This document shows, in pieces, positions 1 to 10,742 of a stretch of 25,208 nucleotides of DNA. Every line of letters begins with the position of its first letter. The stretch's first letter is position 1. The stretch is from Hirudo medicinalis (lineage: Eukaryota > Annelida > Clitellata > Hirudinida > Hirudinidae), in NCBI GenBank assembly GCA_011800805.1, contig MPNW01000858.1, forward strand, positions 1 to 25,208, read 5' to 3'. The translations under genes were made by a program, and so were the position numbers. The notes under the pieces are model-generated. The model was not told the origin of the DNA and ran no database searches. It saw only the letters and a program-made list of their open reading frames with translations.

Positions 1-62
1 AATTAACGGTGTGTGACTCAACAATCACGACAACTAAATGAATGCGACTATGAGACGACGAA

Positions 63-182
<120 letters not shown>

Positions 183-205
183 AAAGACAATGGCCACTAT
201 TGGTG

Positions 206-895
206 TTATTGCGGACAAATAAGACTGACCAGCACATTCCTCCGCTCTTCTATTTCAGGTTGCCATGGAGATGTCGAAGATGCTGGTTGGCTTATTGGAC
301 GATGCGTCATCAAGTCACGTGGAGAAGGATGCTGTGACGTCAACGACGACGATGATGATGATGATGATGATGATAATGATGACAACGTTGATAACGATGT
401 ATGATGATGAATACTGCTTTGAATTTGAGTCTTCGTCTGGATGTTTAACTTTGCCTCTAAATGTTGTGATAATGATAAAGATGGTGATGATGATAAGGAT
501 GAAGTTAACGAAGATGAGGAGGAGGAGGAGGAGGAGGATGATGACGTGGAAAAGGAAGAAGAAGAAGAAGAAGAAGAAAAAGAATAAGAAAAAGAGCCTT
601 CCCTCATAATTGGAGTGGATGAAAGTGTGCTGTGGAGGTCATCTTTTGACCAGTGAATGATTCTTTCAAGAAGTGGAGAATATGAGGTAATTGGGTTCGA
701 ACGTCCTGATGATGACGATGATGGTGGTTGTGATGATGATGACGACGACGACGAAGGTGTTGATGATGATGATGATGCTGGCGAGAGGAACGTTGTCTGC
801 GATTCGGTGAACATTTGGAATTCTGACTCTGGCACCCAGAATTGATCCACGGCGTCATACAAGATGGATGACTTGTAGTAAACGTGATCCTTATC
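206..895 (-). CDS. Serine-rich open frame, possible exon of an unknown protein
   Basis: A 690-base frame is open on the minus strand, ending with TAA at 206-208. It has no ATG near its 5' edge. It begins just after an in-frame TAG at 896-898, which could itself be the AG of a splice acceptor. The translation alternates serine homopolymers, encoded by TCA/TCT/TCG repeats, with non-repetitive stretches such as AVDQFWVPESEFQMF and LLERIIHWSKDDLHSTL. Those stretches stay open although the region is AT-rich. Near the 3' edge, GTCAGT could be a donor, so the last few codons may be intronic. I recognise no family. Because GAT repeats remove stops in several frames, the openness is weaker evidence than its length suggests. 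No upstream exon is visible, since the next bases are (ATT)n and then the suspect junction at 1129. Confidence 0.25.
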   Translation of the reverse strand, partial: DKDHVYYKSSILYDAVDQFWVPESEFQMFTESQTTFLSPASSSSSTPSSSSSSSSQPPSSSSSGRSNPITSYSPLLERIIHWSKDDLHSTLSSTPIMREGSFSYSFSSSSSSSSFSTSSSSSSSSSSSSLTSSLSSSPSLSLSQHLEAKLNIQTKTQIQSSIHHHTSLSTLSSLSSSSSSSSSSLTSQHPSPRDLMTHRPISQPASSTSPWQPEIEERRNVLVSLICPQ

Positions 896-974
896 CTAAA
901 TTCATTAATGCATCATTATTAATAAACATTATTAAGAAATTAATGTTTAATACATTATTAATAAACATGTTAAT

Positions 975-1128
<154 letters not shown>

Positions 1129-1129
1129 N

Positions 1130-1256
1130 AAGCTTAAGCGTCGTTTTCGCTTGCAAACATCTCGGAGTTTCGATTTCGAGTCATGAGTTCGCGTCGCAAA
1201 TTGCAATTGTCAGCCTTTCGATTGATTCTTGTAGATTTGTGTTGTGCTGTGTTGTG
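1130..1256 (+). repeat. Copy 1 of a 127-bp exact duplication (starts at HindIII site)
   Basis: These 127 bases are identical to the last 127 bases of the window (25082-25208). This copy starts with AAGCTT immediately after the N at 1129. In the other copy the same AAGCTT is embedded in continuous sequence downstream of the LRCH stop codon. The duplication could be an assembly or cloning artefact, a dispersed repeat, or the edge of a larger duplication. Confidence 0.95.
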
Positions 1257-4225
1257 TTGCTTTGTCGATAGATGTTAGGTGTTGCACACTCATTTTGGAG
1301 TTTAATTGTTTTGCTAACATTTCTATCTGAAAGCTGACCTGTATCGTCAAAGTTGGTCGTTGGGGTTTTTTTAGTTGTTCTGTTTCCTGTGCAAATTTTT
1401 GTTTGTCTTTGTGAGTGACTGATTTACAGCCATTCTCATCACAATCGAATATTCATTTTCTATTCCATGCCTCTTAGTTAAGAGAGCCACTGCAGGTGTT
1501 TTGGGCGGACGTCGGCGTTCGACTCCGATGAAAATTGATAGGATGCAACCCATGATGATATTTTTCTTTTGGACAGGAGGCGACATGTTGCGACCGAGAT
1601 GTCTTGGAATGGCAGAATGTAGGGGCCGTCAGTGACACAGTTTTGTTGTTGGTTCGGACTGCTATGAATCCCCGCCAATCCAGCGTGTGATAATCGTTGG
1701 GTATTTGTTGGTGTCCTCGTCTCTGGTGATTTTGTTTCATTTTATTTTGATTACCTTATCAGTTTCGCTCGGTTTACGTTTTACATTATTTACAAAAAGG
1801 TGATTTTTATTTAGCAGGGTTGAATGTAATGATTGTGTTATTCCTGACAATATGGTCCTATGGTACTTGGAATCAGATTCCTTCAAATGTATGACTGATA
1901 AAGAACAAAGATTAACATTTTGTTGTCGATATTTTTGTCATGCCAGGCAATGCCCATTATATTTTGCTTATGAATGCGTCGATGATGCTTTACATTGTGA
2001 TGTCTTTGTTTCTACTCATTGGTCATAATTAATGATATTTTAGAACGAGTTTTCACGATTTACCAAACGCACTTCTGTCTTCATGTTTCCTCACAGTTTC
2101 AACTGAGGAGCTTCAGTTGTAATATAAATGTTAGTACTAATATTAAATATTAGTGGTATTAGTAAATATTGAAGATTCCATTCAATTCATGGTAATGCGT
2201 ATTAGTAAATACTGAAGATTCAATTAATGAGATTCGTCAATCCAGTAAATCTGGTTGAGGAGGATTCGTCGGTTCATGAATAGGATGAATGTAGCATCGT
2301 GTAAAGATTGTAAACGTCTCGTAGAACTTGTGAACTCCTGAAAAATAACTTCGGAAGATTGTGGAGCGAGGTGAAGAATTTAAAAAAAAATTAATTTCTG
2401 AGGGATCCGACCATCCCCACCCCTAATTGCTTATTTTGCTTTTCAAGTTGCGATGGGTGGTGGAGTTGAGGCCACAGCTGGTTTGGCGGTCCTATAGAAG
2501 GTTGAAGATGGATGGAGTTGCAATCGGTATTGCTGTCGTTATAAAGTTTGCTGTCGGTAGAATCAGTCGTTGGGTACAACTACATTATGCCTGACTTTGT
2601 TTATAATGGACAGGAAAGCACTAGGCCGCCTTAATTATTAAATATAATTTATATAATGTAGCATTAACGTAAACACAAGCAACGGGCACCTTGGTCCTGA
2701 GCGGTGCATCATTTTATTGATTAATTAGTTTATTAGGAGACAAAAAGCAGAAATCTCAAAATATTAACCTGCCAAGAGTTAAGGATGGTCCTATCACAAC
2801 ATGGAAAGTTGCACTGCGCGGCAGTCAAGTATTTAATAATGTATTATTTGTTTGTTTTTAATTACGAAATCTGAGGTAAAACTATCGGCTGCGTTGGCAG
2901 GTTCTAAGAATCCATCCACAACATAGTAAAATAATTGCAACGAACGTCCTGCTTATAATGGCACATTTATGCCTGGGGACATCTCACTTTCTCGATGCAA
3001 TAATATCGCCTTGAATTTGCTTAGGGGATCAAAACTACTTCCAGTGTGAAAATAAAGGTTTAAATTATGCCAATAACTTATTAGAAGTTAATTAGTTTAG
3101 TATTCTGAATCGGAATCTTACCGAGTGTCTGATGTGGTTTAACATAGCACACGAGGCTGATGACTTGAGATTCCTCCGCTATAGAAGACTGCCGTAACTA
3201 TGTGTTAATACGAAGAATAAATAAAATAGTTGATGAAGGACATTGCAGGAGAAAGAACAACTCAACAGGTGATTCGTTTCCTCTGAAAGTTTCCATCCGG
3301 ACAGAGCCATCCCTCTTGCGTTAAATTCCCTGGCAACATCTCAGATGACTTGTCAATAGGACCAAATTGAAAACACGAGAGTTGCGGCGGTGTTTACAGG
3401 CGTTGATGGAAATAAATGGCCTACAAGACAAGTCTGCTTGATGTGTGTTCATTCTTGACCTCCTGTAAGGAATAAATCAGTTGATATTTCACTGCATCAG
3501 CTTTTTTTTTCAAAAATACCTCCGCTGAACTTCCAACTTGGGTGAGATCAGCTCAACACAGCATATTTCATTCTTTCAAATATCTCAACGTCGGGAGGCT
3601 TTTTACTGTCACGTTTCAGGAGCTTTTCAGCTAAATAGCTCCAACAATAAGAAATTACCAGTAATTAATTTATCATTTCTGCTTGCTGCTTGTTATATAT
3701 ATATATAACATACTCATTTCATTAGCATATCCTAGGTTAATGATAGCATTTGTTTTACGCTAAAATATTTTACTCCAAGAATTATTGAATTCAGACACGG
3801 TTTTTATCGGCAATATAAAAACGATTCTTCAAAAGACAAATGTGTTAATTCGGGTTAAAGAAGGATGGACAGAAACACGTGATTAGGCTGGCCAATCAGA
3901 GTAACGATGCTTTGAAGGAATGCAATTCAATCTTTCATGAAGATTTTTTATTTTTGTTGCAAATGTTTGAGAAAATATAAAATGAAACCTGGAACTGTTT
4001 GGAAAAACAAGTCTTATAAATGTTTCAAATTCATAGCAACATGGAGAAGCACATTCTTGCATTGAAATTCATCAACAACACATTGGAATCGGGTTGGAAA
4101 ACATCAAACATTTAATCAAACTATAATTTACAACTTAATAAAGCAATTTAAGAAGAAATACAATTTATAAAAATTTATAAGACTTTGCCCAGGCCGAGAA
4201 AGAAGTAAGAAATTCATTTAGGAAA
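1257..4225. other. About 3 kb without a supported gene
   Basis: I find no exon set with conserved translation here. Short open frames of 60-90 codons on the minus strand between 1371 and 1740 overlap each other, and none resembles a protein I know. A 43-bp imperfect direct repeat lies at about 2156-2226 (key phrase GTATTAGTAAATA, then TGAAGATTC). A perfect AT palindrome is at 3691-3710. AATAAATAAA occurs at about 3215-3225 on the plus strand. If the duplication at 1130 reflects a mis-join, the first part of this stretch may really be sequence downstream of the LRCH gene. Confidence 0.6.
3691..3710. repeat. Perfect 20-bp AT palindrome
   Basis: TGTTATATATATATATAACA is its own reverse complement. 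It could extrude as a cruciform, but such AT palindromes are common in AT-rich DNA and no function is implied. Confidence 0.9.
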
Positions 4226-4289
4226 TTAATGATGATGATGATGATGATGATTAATATTATTATTATTATTATTATTGTTATTATTATTA

Positions 4290-4326
<37 letters not shown>

Positions 4327-4328
4327 CA

Positions 4329-4388
<60 letters not shown>

Positions 4389-5423
4389 TCGTTGACGTCA
4401 AAGGGCAGGCCTTCAAATGGTTCGTCCAGTTGTTGCTGTTGTTTCGGGAACCGAGTTTCTTCCACGAATGCCTGAGAAGTTTGATCGTCACTTGGTTCTT
4501 TTAATTGGCAACATTTTCTCATTTCTCCTCCTTCCCTCGTTCTGCTCTGCGGCAAAATGTCCGAGGAATTATTGTTGTTTTGTTTCTTGCAGCCATGACA
4601 ACCGTCGTCATGGGGAGGCGGATAAAAATTCTTGGATTTGTTTGAAGGAGCATCCGATTGCATGGAAAGTTCGTTGGAGGGAGACGAAGGACTGAAGAGT
4701 TCGTCGCAGGAAATGTTTTCCTGACTGAACTTGAAACTCACAGCCCCAGTAACATTGCCATCCGTCAGGTTGAGGATGTGTTTCTCTGGGAATGAAATTT
4801 CAATCGCATATTAAATTTAGATGGAAAATAGAAATTATTATTCACAAATATGAATTATTATTCACAAATATGAATTATTATTCACAAATATAAATTACTG
4901 TTTAAAAATATAAATTATTGTTTACGAATGAATACAAATTATTATTCACAAATATAAATTACTGTTTACAAACAAAAATTAATATTAAAAAATAAACATC
5001 GCGGCAGGAAAATCATTTCGTTTTGTCGGGAAGAACGTGAAGGTGAAAAATTAACGAAAATTTCTCTCATTTTTCGGACCGAGTGTTTTGGGGTGAGTCA
5101 GGCGTGTCGATTTAGATCCAGTGTTTTTCACGCTTCAGAGGACATGTTCAGAAGGAAACATGAGACGATGTTTTTCGTTTTTGTTAATTAAATTTATTCT
5201 GCTTAAAACTTTCTGAAGATTCTTCAAAATAAGGGATTCGTTATTAATGAAATTTAACACAACCGAGAATAACTCGCATGTCATTTCTGCGAATGTGCTT
5301 GAATGTTGTTAATGTTGTTAATGTTGTTTAATGTTGTCGAATGTTGTTCAATGAAAAACTCTGGACTGAAAACTCACCCAACAGTGAACTGGCAGGAACG
5401 GAATGCAGACAGAAGACCGCCAT
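4226..5423 (-). CDS. Novel two-exon protein ending in poly-Asn and poly-His
   Basis: Proposed exons, in minus-strand order, are 5423-5378 and 4785-4226. Exon 1 starts at an ATG in good context (TTCACATGG) and encodes MAVFCLHSVPASSLL, ending at donor GGTGAGT. Exon 2 follows acceptor TTTCATTCCCAG, and the phases match (1 nt + 2 nt). The 201-aa product reads on as EKHILNLTDGNVTGAVSFKF. A polar middle follows with CHGCKK, a Q4 run and NNNN, then DEPFEGLPFDVNEV. It ends in a long asparagine tract encoded by (AAT)n, broken by two Asp, and finishes INHHHHHHH-stop (TAA at 4226-4228). No signal peptide or membrane segment is obvious. I do not recognise the family. The non-repetitive 120 residues, the strong start and the phase agreement argue for a real gene. 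The homopolymer end may instead be spliced out or be UTR. Confidence 0.5.
4229..4384. repeat. (ATT)n/(GAT)n microsatellite inside the poly-Asn gene
   Basis: About 156 bases of ATT units, preceded by seven GAT (CAT on the minus strand) units, form the 3' end of the proposed 4226-5423 coding region. Interruptions by GTT and ATC units show it is not a freshly expanded pure repeat. In the minus frame used by that gene it encodes poly-Asn and then His7. Confidence 0.95.
4833..4979. repeat. 20-bp minisatellite in an intron
   Basis: Units based on AATTATTATTCACAAATATG repeat about seven times, first nearly perfect and then diverging to AAATTACTGTTTACAAAT-like forms. The array lies within the proposed intron (4786-5377) of the poly-Asn gene. 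Confidence 0.9.
5302..5350. repeat. 9-10-bp tandem repeat (AATGTTGTT)n
   Basis: Five copies of AATGTTGTT or a one-base-longer variant run head to tail. They sit a few dozen bases inside the donor end of the proposed intron of the poly-Asn gene. Confidence 0.9.
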
Positions 5424-7590
5424 GTGAAACAAAATAATTTTCCAACATTCAACTTTCATGTTTCAAGAATTTTTTTTTTCCAGCAAAGGAGTTCAACGTG
5501 GAGAGACTCATGTGGGCGATATTATGCAGCCCTCTCGATGACTGATAAATCTCTCATGGCCCCAGGAAAATGCATCCATCCCTGTCTCTGTTCGCTTCCT
5601 CCAATCAGATGAAAGGTCCAAGTAATTTATAAATAATTCTTCATTAATATTCATTACTGCTCATTATTATACAATAAATTATAATAAGTTCATAATAATA
5701 AATGAAGCAATAAATTTTATGTATGACGTTCCGTATATTTCCTTCGAAATCACGATTCGCATTATGCAGATAAATTTGATAAATAAGATGAGATAAAATA
5801 AGATAAATTTGAGCAGTTTGTCATTTTGAGATTAAATTTTTCTGTTTAATTCGAATATTTAAAGTTTAAATCTCACGAGTTTTAATCATAATTATGTAAA
5901 AATTGTTGTCCGCATAAAACTGGTAATGGATGCCATAAAGTTCATTAAAAATTTTGAAAGCATCGCACCCTTCCTCCTCCTTAAGCAGGAATTTTCCGAA
6001 AATACGTGATGGTTTTTGTGTCCATTTCATCTGCAGAGGATTCCATGCTGCTGCTCAGCCAATAGAAGGCTTTATTTCCATTAAATGCTGATATAAAAAA
6101 TCTCTTTTCTTTCCTTGCCTGAGGGAAGGAATAAAAATGATGAAAGTCTTTGAAATTCTCAGAAGGAGAATTTTTATTTTATTTTATTTCGTGATGCAGG
6201 TCAACAGATGTTGCTTTTTTTTTATCCCCGACAACAACCTTCATAATTGATTCGAACCCCTCCACAGACGAGCACAAATCCTGATGGAAAGAAGGATTCC
6301 TTCGGACGCTGAAACATTGAATTTCTTCCGCTTCAAGGATTCCAAGATTCTTTGAACTTCCAAGAAGCCATTTTGTTGGGTTGAAAGAAAAATAAAGCCA
6401 TCGTGATCACGTGACACCTAAATAAATTGAAAAGTTCTGAACCAGAAAAGATTTTTTCACTCAAATGCTTTTTCAGTCAGTCGTGTTATAAGAACTCGGT
6501 TCAGGAAGACAAATATTCAACTGATGTATTCAGATTTTTTAGTGGAAATTTGCTTGTGACCGATTATTCCAAACGGTTTAAAAACCTTACTTGTTAAAAA
6601 ATAAACAGTCATAATTAAGTGATAATTAAAACAGGATTTAGCTTCCACTTCAAAGAAGTTCCATCCAAAAGAGATTTTGCTTCAATATTCGTTGATGCGA
6701 GTGAATCTGTTTCTGTCGTGACTTTGTCGTACTTGCATCAATCAGAAGTCAGTTTTTTGCTTCTTCGTACGAAATAAAAAACTTCACCGACTCTTGTAAC
6801 ACTCAGAAAACATTTGAAAAGCATCTTAAAATGCTCGGATAAGAAGCCCGCAGAAACGATCAAGGGTAGCAACTGAATAGACTGACTGCCTATCTAACAC
6901 AATAAAGCAAAAGTGACTTCGGTTTTAACCTTTTTTGAAGATAACTGTGCATTTCGCATTTTGTGCTTTCACTAGATTAATCACTCACGCTTAGCGTTTG
7001 CCTTCCCGAAGAAACTTTGCACTTCACACGTCATTCTTGACGGAGCGAAGCCTCATGAATACTAAGGGAGTTCCATCGAAATTCTGGATTTATGGCAGTT
7101 TTGTGATGTTATTTTTCAAGATTAAGAGGCGAAATATTCAGCGCAAAAACAGGATGAAAATTTCGCAAGATGGATCGAGGACTTTGTGAATATTTTGAAA
7201 ATAATCTATGAAAATATCTGAGGCAGTGACTAGTTGTCGTCTGCCTCATTAAAGTCATCGCGTTGAGTCTTAATTAAACCCAATGATTAAATCATTTGAT
7301 TCTTTGAAACTGGATCGAAACCTGAATATTTTAACTAATGTTTTTGTTAACGTTTTTATAAGAATTCTGCCGCATTATCGTGAATATTAATCTCCAAATA
7401 ATTTTAGAAAATCAAAGTGATTAAAATTGTTTTAACTTGTATGCAAAATCATCATCAATGTTTTGTAAATTTTGAAAAAAAAACATGAGTGACATTTTCC
7501 GTTTCAATTTAAATAGAATTCTTAGAAAAACTGCTGACAAATAATTTCTTCTTTAAATTCCGTTGTTATTTTAATGCTCCTTGACAATCC
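5424..7590. other. Intergenic stretch with no supported gene
   Basis: This AT-rich sequence lies between the start of the poly-Asn gene and the stop codon of the channel gene, which are on the same strand. It should hold the promoter of the former and the 3' UTR of the latter. No conserved translation, tRNA or clear polyadenylation signal close to 7591 was found. A small hairpin (TGAGGCAG at 7219-7226 with CTGCCTCA at 7241-7248, 14-base loop) is present. Confidence 0.6.
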
Positions 7591-10500
7591 TCAATCCTCA
7601 GGTTCACCAGACGAGTGGAGGATGTAAGCGGTCCAGTAGATGATGTTGAAGAACACAAAGGAGAGTGGGAAGCATTTCCTTGAAAGTTTGTCGATGTTCC
7701 TCGCTTTTTTCTTCCCGTCAGAATCAGGCTTCGAAGAAATCAGTTCACATTTCTGGAGAATTCATCAATGAAACCGAGTTAATTTCACTAATTTAAAATT
7801 AATTGCAATTAATTAATTAATTTCAAACTTCGATGCAGTTGCACGCGTTTCTCGTCCTCTGTCGATCCTGTTTTTAATCAATTTCGCGGAAATTAATTAA
7901 AAACTTATCAAAAACTCATTCAATTTCTATGGAAAAATAATAAAAATAATATCAACTTTAAAAATAATGGAATAATAAAAATAATATCAACTTTAAAAAT
8001 AAAACTTCGGTTCATCCTCACCATTTGGAAACATTTTGCACAATATTCAATCTAAAAAAAATCAGATAAATGTTTAGCATTTCCTTGAAATTTTGTAGAA
8101 ATAAAATGTATATTTAGATATCTGTGATAAAATAAATATATTTTAATATATTTATACATATTCGTAAAACATGATGTTAATTTGGAAGAATTAGATGGAG
8201 GATAACCTTGTTCTGTGAAGCAGGTTTCTTGCGGCTCATGACGTTGACGACGGCATACTCAATGAGGGAGGCGAAGACAAAGATAAGGCAGCTGATCATC
8301 CACACGTCAATTGCCTGTTCCCATGCCAACGACGTGGAATTATTTATCAATATCATTTTTGTACTTATTCAGCCGTGAATATTGTTGAATATTAAAATGT
8401 GATAACCTTTCTCATTTCTAATCATCTAATCGTCATAAATCGCTATTACTCCAGATGACCTTGATGTAGGAGACTCTGGGCAGACTGGCCCTGGCACCAG
8501 CACTCATGGTGGTGGTGGTGAGAACAGTGAGAAGTCCAATGGAGACTCTGGCAGGTGAGGATTCGATGTTGATCCAGAAGGAGACCCACGAGAGGATGAC
8601 GATGAGGATGCTCGGAACGTACACCTGGATCAGGAAGAATCCAATGTCCCTTCTCAGGACGAATCTCACTTCCAAACAAGGATAGGAACCTGAGGGACAG
8701 CTTTGTAATTATTGTAAATTCAATTGTTTGCAATTGTAAAAATAATGCAATAAATGTCATTACTATTTATTTTTCAATTAAAAATTGTTTCGTTAAAACT
8801 CCATAAATATCACTGCTTCTACATCGGCAAGTGATGCATTGCCTTGGAGAAGAAACATTTAGAAGCCAAACATCACTTTGATCACGTGAGAAATTACTTT
8901 CCTACTTCAAAGTCACCCCTGGGGGTAGAAAGCCAGAGGATGCCGTAAAGGTCCCCGTAATGGCTTCGTTAAAGGGGGATTGATGTTAATGCGTTTTGTA
9001 TATTATAATTTATGTATAATTTATGCATAATTTTAATATAATAATATAATTTACAATAATAATTATATAATGGTTTTATTGCAAATTACAGTCAGTGTTT
9101 ACTAATTTTCAATCATAATTTCCGTAAGCCAACCTGCCGTGTAATTTTGAGAGCAGTCGTGTTGGGTGAATTTCTCGAGGGTGAACTGAGGCAGTTGTTT
9201 GTTGTTTCCGAGATCAATGGCTGGTTCGTCCTTCTCCTCCATCCAAGTGAAGAACATCGTGTCACTCGTGTACCCAACTGTGGATTGAAACACTCATTTG
9301 TTCCAAGAAGCACATCATTCAACTGATCAGCATCGTTCCTCACAGCTTTCTATTGAAATTGGACAAATTTGCGTGTCGAGTGGATATTTCTGAAGCTTCA
9401 TTTGGCAGGAGAACGTGGCAGAAATTCTTTTTTTAAAAACGATTCAAATTTATTATTTAATTGTGTTAAAATATACGTAATTAAAATCTCAAACATTATT
9501 TTAAATAAAATTGTAATCTTAATAAATACATCTCGAAGTTGTATTAGAGCAAGAATCAAACTTGGTGACGTAAAACAAAATTCCTGTCGTGTCCAGTCTG
9601 AGCATCCTGTTGGCAACTGTCACGTCGTGGAAGTTCGCCCTTTTTTCGTTTCTGAAGAAAGTATCGGGTATCCAAATCCGCGGCCAAATGTCATCCCCCA
9701 GTTTCATGGACCGCACTCCTGCCTCGCTGGCATTGAACTGGAGCCTACGATCTTTCCATCTTTGGCGGAGGTAAAAACTTACCATATAGTCCTGGTAAGA
9801 CACAATCCCTTACCGTGGTTATGACTGGAAAGTGGTTCATGGTCGGAACTCACCATAGTGGCTTCACTGATTGAATAGAAGCTGTTTATTTTGACACCCA
9901 GTTGGACCTCTGTGGCACTCGCTTAAACGTGGAATCATTTGAGTCATTAATTATTAGTGCTTTTGTTAATGTGTGGTCAAACTAATTTTGATCAGTTTTC
10001 TCAAAAACGACCAAAACAAAGATCATGTTGTTCTCGCGTCGAATGAAGCTTCAAATATTTAACGATTTCGTCTTGTAATAAATCTTGTAGAAATTCTTTC
10101 AATAAGAAGTATTCAAGATTTAAATAAATAAACTGCAAAACTAAACAAATAAAACAAAGGAAAGGTATTAAAGTATTTAGAATTTTAAGCCTAAATTATG
10201 CAATATTTAGTATATTTATGCATGAATCCAACAGTTATTTTGCTTGTCCTATTCATCAAGTTATGCTGAGTACATTAATAAAATACTACTACTACTACGT
10301 TATTTTGCTCATAAGGACTGTTAATGGGTCATAATTTAGAATTTAAAGTGGTATTTAAAGTTAACAATGTAGCGTTGGGGGCGGAACGTCTTGTTTTGTA
10401 ATTGTTTGTGAGGATGTAAATAGTTCTTAAAATGTAACAATGAGACCAATGTGGTCTTGCAAACTTGATCCAAGTTTTTGTCCACAAACTCAATAAAATA

Positions 10501-10742
10501 CGGACTTGTTGACGGTGGGTCGTTCTTGGCGTACAACTTCAAAAGGGAGGATATGACGGCATCCTGTCTAGTGAATGCCGAGTGGTTAAGTAATCATCAA
10601 TTGTAACGTAAAATGTAACTTGTAAAATAGATTTGTAGTTATTCGAATGTGCAACTCACTTTGACTTTGCTCTTGTCTTTTTGGCTGGGGAAGAATTCCC
10701 CAATGCCATGAAGGAGATGAGAATTAAGCAAGCACACACCAT
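7591..10742 (-). CDS. Cys-loop ligand-gated anion channel subunit (glycine/glutamate/GABA-receptor-like)
   Basis: Nine exons, minus-strand order: 10742-10660, 10567-10506, 9909-9854, 9791-9562, 9426-9344, 9277-9134, 8689-8460, 8314-8207, 7752-7591. All phases join to give 385 aa. Residues 1-15 or so form a signal peptide ([15 protein letters not shown]). The extracellular domain carries FYLRQRW, loop A WIPDTFF (107-113), the Cys-loop C151 to C165 with 13 residues between, [11 protein letters not shown], and a second cysteine pair C213/C224 around loop C. M1 is about 236-259. M2 is preceded by P265-A266-R267, the signature of anion selectivity. M3 is about 300-322, M4 about 360-378. The M3-M4 loop is only about 36 residues, short for the family. 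The second cysteine pair is a feature of glycine receptors and GluCl channels. The ligand cannot be told from sequence. Least certain are the exon 2 ends (donor GTCCGT) and the weak acceptor of exon 5. Confidence 0.93.
7936..8002. repeat. Two copies of a 35-bp direct repeat in channel intron 8
   Basis: AATAATAAAAATAATATCAA followed by CTTTAAAAATAA occurs at 7936 and again at 7971, inside intron 7753-8206 of the channel gene. It looks like a simple local duplication in AT-rich DNA. Confidence 0.9.
8930..8985. repeat. GC-richer patch with degenerate CGTAAAGG units in channel intron 6
   Basis: Within intron 8690-9133 a patch stands out from the AT-rich background. It has three diverged units CGTAAAGGTCC, CGTAATGGCTT and CGTTAAAGGGG, preceded by a CCCCTGGGG mini-palindrome. 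It could be a fragment of an interspersed repeat. I cannot name it. Confidence 0.4.

Noticed and set aside
657..845. Asp-rich acidic plus-strand frame, with a matching Glu/Lys-rich frame near 470-590
   Set aside because: The acidic runs come from GAT/GAG/GAA repeats. The pieces lie in different frames and no splice sites join them. The minus-strand frame is longer and more protein-like.
1371..1740. Overlapping minus-strand frames of 66-88 codons
   Set aside because: None has splice partners or a recognisable protein pattern, and they overlap one another in different frames.
6246..6262. Minus-strand GGTTCGAATCA, resembling a tRNA B box
   Set aside because: No A box, acceptor stem or anticodon arm can be placed at the right distance.
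7219..7248. Hairpin TGAGGCAG...CTGCCTCA, with faint likeness to let-7 and to the miR-34 seed
   Set aside because: The stem is only 8 bp and the loop would contain most of the mature sequence, so it cannot be a normal pre-miRNA.
9369..9824. 151-codon plus-strand frame
   Set aside because: It is the antisense shadow of channel exons 4 and 5, which have strong conserved translations on the minus strand.
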